DNA of 64,000 nucleotides from Actinomadura oligospora ATCC 43269 (lineage in GTDB: Bacteria > Actinomycetota > Actinomycetes > Streptosporangiales > Streptosporangiaceae), in the NCBI RefSeq assembly GCF_000518265.1, contig NZ_JADG01000004.1:930001-994000 (forward strand). Reading direction: 5' to 3'. The notes below the pieces were generated by a model, which had not been told where the DNA came from, searched no databases, and was given only the letters and a program-made list of their open reading frames with translations. Shown here one piece after another: positions 60,717 to 64,000 of this stretch (positions are counted from its first letter, which is position 1; each line of letters starts with the position of its first letter). Made by a program: the position numbers and the translations under genes.

Positions 60717-62077
60717 ACGGGAACGAGAACGGGGACATGGACGGGGAGGGCAACGACACCGCTGTGGAAGCGAACGAGACCGCCGCGAACGGATCGGCCA
60801 CGGGCGAGGGCCCCGGAGGCACGCGGCCGGGCGCGGGACAAGCGAACGCGGGGGACGCCGCCGCACGGATGGAGCCGACCGGCATGGACGCGACGGGCAT
60901 GAACCCGGCCGGCATGAACGCGGCCGGGATGGAGCAGAGTGCGGTGAAGCCTGCCGAGCTGGCCTGCCCGCAGTGCGGCGTGGTCGTGTACCCGGGCGAG
61001 GCGTTCTGCGAGAACTGCGGACGCCAGCTGATCGCCGGACGGCCCGGGAACGGCGCGCCGCGCCCGTCCGGCCGGACGCGGTGCGTCGGCTGCGGCGAGG
61101 CCGCCGTCGACGGCGAGGGGTACTGCGAGCACTGCGGGATGAAGCAGCCCGCCGACCGCGACCACCTGGAGGTCGAGCTCGCGACGCCGGGCGGCCCGGT
61201 GGCGGGGGTGAGCGACCGGGGCAAGCGGTACGCGCGCAACGAGGACGCGTTCGCGATCGCCCCCCACAACACCGGCGTCGCCGCCGTGGTGTGCGACGGG
61301 GTCGGGTCGTCGCCGCGTCCGGAGACCGCCTCCCGTGCCGCCGCCGACACCGCGGCGACCGAGATCGCCACGGCGATGGGGGCGGGCGCGGCGCCGGGGG
61401 ACGCGGTGCGCATGGCGGTGCGGAAGGCGGCGACCGCCGTCGCCGGTCTCGCCGAGTCCCCGGAGGCCGCGCCGTCCTGCACGTTCGTCGCCGCCGTGAC
61501 CGGCCCGGACGGCGTGACCGTGGGCTGGGTCGGCGACAGCCGCGCGTACTGGCTGAGCGAGACCGACACCTCCCCCGCCGCGGACCTCGCCGACACCGGC
61601 GAGCTGAACTCCTCGGCCGTCACCGCCGACCTGCGGGGCGACCCGAACGCGACCAGCCCGGACGCCGAGACGCTGCCGCTCGGCCCGTCCCGGCGGCTGA
61701 CCGACGACGACTCGTGGGCGGCGTTCATGGTGGCGTCCGGCGCGCTCACCGAGGCGGAGGCCGAGGCGCACCCGAACGCGCACGTCATCACGGCATGGCT
61801 GGGCGCGGACGCGGGCGAGGTCCGGCCGCACGTGCGCAGTTTCGTTCCGGACCGGCCCGGCACGCTGCTGGTGTGCAGCGACGGCCTCTGGAACTACTTC
61901 CCCGGCGCCGGGGACCTGGCGGCCGTCCTGCGGAACGCGCAGGCCGACCCGGCCGCCGACCCGACCGGCGCCGCCAGGATCCTGGTGCGCCACGCCCTGG
62001 ACGCGGGCGGACGCGACAACATCACGGTGGCCGTGCTTCCGATGGCGGCCACCCCGAGCACGGAGCAGGCCCGATGA
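60713..62077 (+). CDS. PP2C-type Ser/Thr phosphatase with zinc ribbons
   Basis: This is a 454-residue protein. An acidic N-terminus with short GM-rich repeats (MDATGMNPAGMNAAGMEQ) is followed by two zinc ribbons (CPQCGVVVYPGEAFCENCG, CVGCGEAAVDGEGYCEHCG). The PP2C domain starts near 165: VSDRGKRYARNEDAFAI, VVCDGVGSS, GWVGDSRAYW, and RDNITVAVLP, giving the metal Asp residues. It reverses kinase action, so it is likely the partner of the PknG-like kinase. GTG 60713 overlaps the kinase stop, and its own stop overlaps the vWA gene ATG. Confidence 0.93.
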   Translation: MNGNENGDMDGEGNDTAVEANETAANGSATGEGPGGTRPGAGQANAGDAAARMEPTGMDATGMNPAGMNAAGMEQSAVKPAELACPQCGVVVYPGEAFCENCGRQLIAGRPGNGAPRPSGRTRCVGCGEAAVDGEGYCEHCGMKQPADRDHLEVELATPGGPVAGVSDRGKRYARNEDAFAIAPHNTGVAAVVCDGVGSSPRPETASRAAADTAATEIATAMGAGAAPGDAVRMAVRKAATAVAGLAESPEAAPSCTFVAAVTGPDGVTVGWVGDSRAYWLSETDTSPAADLADTGELNSSAVTADLRGDPNATSPDAETLPLGPSRRLTDDDSWAAFMVASGALTEAEAEAHPNAHVITAWLGADAGEVRPHVRSFVPDRPGTLLVCSDGLWNYFPGAGDLAAVLRNAQADPAADPTGAARILVRHALDAGGRDNITVAVLPMAATPSTEQAR

Positions 62078-63411
62078 GCGACCAGCCGCAGTTCACCGTC
62101 AAGATCGACCAGAACAAGTACCTCCCCGAGGGCGGGCGCGAGGTGCACGCCATCGTCTCGGTCGAGTCGGCCGGGGGCGCCGTGGCGTCGGGGGCGTCCG
62201 CGGGGGCGCAGGCGGCCGAGGTCATCATCATCGACACCTCCGGTTCGATGACCTACCCCGACACCAAGCTGCGCTCGGCGATCGCGGCCGCGCAGACCGC
62301 GGTGGACACCCTCCGGGACGGCGTGATGTTCGCGGTCGTGTCCGGGTCCAACAGCGCGCGGATGGTGTTCCCGCAGCAGGCGATGCTGGTGCCCGCCAAC
62401 GACCGGAACCGGACGGCGGCCAAGGCCGAGCTGAAGCGGCTGACCGCGCAGGGCGGCACCGCGATCGGCTCCTGGCTGCGCCTGGCCGACCAGCTCTTCG
62501 ACCCGTACCAGGACGGCGTCCGGCACGCGATCCTGCTGACCGACGGCAAGAACCAGCACGAGTCGCCCGAGGAGCTGGACGCGGTGCTGTTCCGCTGCGC
62601 CGGCCGGTTCGTCTGCGACTGCCGCGGCGTCGGCACCGACTGGGAGGTCGCCGAGCTGCGCAAGGTCGCCAACGCGCTGCTCGGAACCGTGGACATCGTC
62701 GCCGACCCGGCCGACCTGGTCGCCGACTTCCGCGCGATGACCGAGGCGGCGATGGGCAAGGCCGTCGCGGACGTGGCGCTGCGCGTGTGGACGCCGCAGA
62801 CCGCGCGGCTGAAGTTCGTCAAGCAGGTCATGCCGAACGTCGCGGACCTGTCGGCGATGCGCGCCGAGGCCGCGCCGCAGGCGGGCGACTACCCGCTCGG
62901 CGCGTGGGGCGCGGAGAGCCGCGACTACCAGATCTGCGTGGAGGTGCCGCCCGGCGAGGTCGGCAAGGAACTGCGCGCGGCGTGGGTGAAGCTGGTGGTG
63001 CCGGGCGCTCCCGGCCAGGAGGCGCAGGTCCTCGCGACCGGCAACGTCCTCGCCCAGTGGACCGACGACGAGGCCCTCTCCACCAAGATCAACGCCCGGG
63101 TGGCGCACTACACCGGGCAGTCGGAGCTGGCCGACGTGATCCAGGAGGGCCTGGCCGCCCGCCGGGACGGCGACCTCGACACCGCGACCGCCCGGCTCGG
63201 CCGCGCCGTGAAGCTCGCCGACGAGGCGGGCAACGAGGCGGTCACCGCGGCGCTGCGCAAGGTCGTGGACGTGCTCGACCCGGTCACCGGGACCGTCCGG
63301 CTGAAGGCGAACGTGGAGAAGGCCGACGAGATGTCCCTGGACACGACGTCCACCAAGACCGTCCGGACGCGCAAGGACGAGACGGTCCGCACCCGCCGTT
63401 CCGAGGTCTGA
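62074..63411 (+). CDS. vWA domain protein
   Basis: This is a 445-residue von Willebrand factor A protein. The MIDAS motif is DTSGSM (about 53-58), with later Thr in GGTAIGSW and Asp in LLTDGKNQ. The middle part (about 230-330) is beta-rich, and the C-terminal part is helical (LADVIQEGLAARRDGDLDTA), ending in a basic, Thr-rich tail (TSTKTVRTRKDETVRTRR). Those Thr residues are possible phosphorylation sites for the kinase. ATG 62074 overlaps the phosphatase stop by 4 bp. It lacks a signal peptide or membrane segment, so it acts in the cytosol as a binding or scaffolding component. Confidence 0.93.
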   Translation: MSDQPQFTVKIDQNKYLPEGGREVHAIVSVESAGGAVASGASAGAQAAEVIIIDTSGSMTYPDTKLRSAIAAAQTAVDTLRDGVMFAVVSGSNSARMVFPQQAMLVPANDRNRTAAKAELKRLTAQGGTAIGSWLRLADQLFDPYQDGVRHAILLTDGKNQHESPEELDAVLFRCAGRFVCDCRGVGTDWEVAELRKVANALLGTVDIVADPADLVADFRAMTEAAMGKAVADVALRVWTPQTARLKFVKQVMPNVADLSAMRAEAAPQAGDYPLGAWGAESRDYQICVEVPPGEVGKELRAAWVKLVVPGAPGQEAQVLATGNVLAQWTDDEALSTKINARVAHYTGQSELADVIQEGLAARRDGDLDTATARLGRAVKLADEAGNEAVTAALRKVVDVLDPVTGTVRLKANVEKADEMSLDTTSTKTVRTRKDETVRTRRSEV

Positions 63412-63413
63412 TC

Positions 63414-64000
63414 ATGGCTCTCTGCCCCGCCGGGCACACCTCCGGCTCCGACGACTACTGCGACGTCTGCGGCGAGCGCATCGGCGGGGCGTCCGCGCCA
63501 CCGCCCCTGCCTCCGATGCCGCCCGCGGCGCCGCCCGCGACGGGCGCGCCGCAGGCCCGGCCGTCCGCGGGGATGTCGACGCAGGCGATGGTCATGCCCG
63601 GCATGCCGTGCCCGGACTGCGGCACCCCCGCCGCGGACCGGTTCTGCGAGCAGTGCGGCTACGACTTCGCCACGGGCGGCGGACGGCCGAGCCCGCATCC
63701 GGCGGGCGGCGAGCCGTCCAACCCGATGCCCGCGCCGAACCCGCCCATGCCGCCGAACCCGCATCCGGGCCCCCCACCCGGACCGCAGCCGGGCCCCCAG
63801 CCGGGTCCGCCCGTGACGCGGCCCGGTCCGCAGCCAGGGCCCCCGGCGCCGCCGCATCCGCCCGTGACGCCGCCTCCGGAGCCGCACGGGCCGCAGACCG
63901 GGTGGGTCGCGGTCATCGCCGCCGACCGGGCGTACTACGACGCGGTGATCGCGATGAACGGCCCGGACGCGGCGCGCATCGTGTTCCCGCCGTTCGCGCC
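63414..64000 (+). CDS. Double zinc-ribbon protein, probably FHA-type (3' partial)
   Basis: The frame starts at ATG 63414, two bases after the vWA gene stop, and runs off the window. It begins with CPAGHTSGSDDYCDVCGER and later CPDCGTPAADRFCEQCG: two zinc ribbons of the same style as the kinase and phosphatase. A long Pro/Gly/His linker follows (GPQPGPQPGPP). The last visible residues (WVAVIAADRAYYDAVIAMNG) match the start of an FHA-associated segment in similar proteins, from memory. If an FHA domain follows, it would read phosphothreonine made by the kinase. The C-terminus is not visible. Confidence 0.75.
   Translation, partial: MALCPAGHTSGSDDYCDVCGERIGGASAPPPLPPMPPAAPPATGAPQARPSAGMSTQAMVMPGMPCPDCGTPAADRFCEQCGYDFATGGGRPSPHPAGGEPSNPMPAPNPPMPPNPHPGPPPGPQPGPQPGPPVTRPGPQPGPPAPPHPPVTPPPEPHGPQTGWVAVIAADRAYYDAVIAMNGPDAARIVFPPFA

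Noticed and set aside
1..64000. tRNA, rRNA, CRISPR arrays, insertion sequences, integrase or attachment sites
   Set aside because: No cloverleaf 3' arms, transposase or integrase motifs, or regularly spaced repeats with unique spacers were seen by eye; small RNAs could still be missed.

Overview
The window is very GC-rich, with dense overlapping reading frames on both strands. Its gene content points to a filamentous actinomycete of the Streptosporangiales/Thermomonosporaceae (Actinomadura-like) type. The evidence is several F420-type luciferase-like oxidoreductases, an XRE-DUF5753 regulator, a PucR regulator, many GTG/TTG and apparently leaderless starts, a family of secreted S33 tripeptidyl aminopeptidases, and the actinobacterial dxr-rip1-ispG-GNAT block. 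This placement is inferred from gene content only. No tRNA, rRNA, CRISPR array, IS element or prophage was seen.

Region 1 (1-25 kb) is mainly catabolic. It holds an ADP-forming acyl-CoA synthetase with an SDR, a divergent amidase/TetR pair around a perfect 20-bp palindrome, a two-HTH DUF5753 regulator translationally linked to a tiny membrane protein, and an HD hydrolase. It continues with an ECF sigma factor carrying a SnoaL tail, small SnoaL and VOC proteins, a two-component system, a hyuA-hyuB-LLM operon, SDR and zinc alcohol dehydrogenase genes, and an alpha/beta hydrolase with three more LLM oxidoreductases. Three of these promoters share one inverted-repeat operator (CCAAGC-N4-GCTTGG type), so the hydantoinase, alcohol dehydrogenase and hydrolase/LLM units probably form one regulon.

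Region 2 (25-41 kb) starts with a HipA-like kinase and DUF3037 pair. It then enters the conserved order GNAT - ispG - rip1 - dxr, read on the minus strand. Between GNAT and ispG sit five tandem secreted serine peptidases of one family, most followed by strong hairpins. Two or more share an ACAACACAAT-like box about 90-100 bp upstream of the start. A secreted trypsin-like protease lies just beyond dxr.

Region 3 (41-56 kb) has an orphan histidine kinase, a small CxxC protein, an orphan PotD-like lipoprotein, a polytopic glycosyltransferase-like protein, mmsA with a class III aminotransferase divergent from a PucR regulator, and a Tat-exported spermidine-dehydrogenase-like flavoprotein. Together these suggest polyamine and beta-alanine catabolism ending at acetyl/propionyl-CoA. 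An SDR lacking the catalytic Tyr/Lys, an N-terminally truncated acyltransferase remnant and a WYL protein without HTH follow.

Region 4 (57-64 kb, running off the end) is a tightly overlapping operon: a coiled-coil protein, a PknG-like Ser/Thr kinase with TPR tail, a PP2C phosphatase, a vWA protein and a further zinc-ribbon protein. Three of the five carry N-terminal zinc ribbons of the same CxxCG style. This looks like a self-contained phospho-signalling module and is the most system-like locus in the window.
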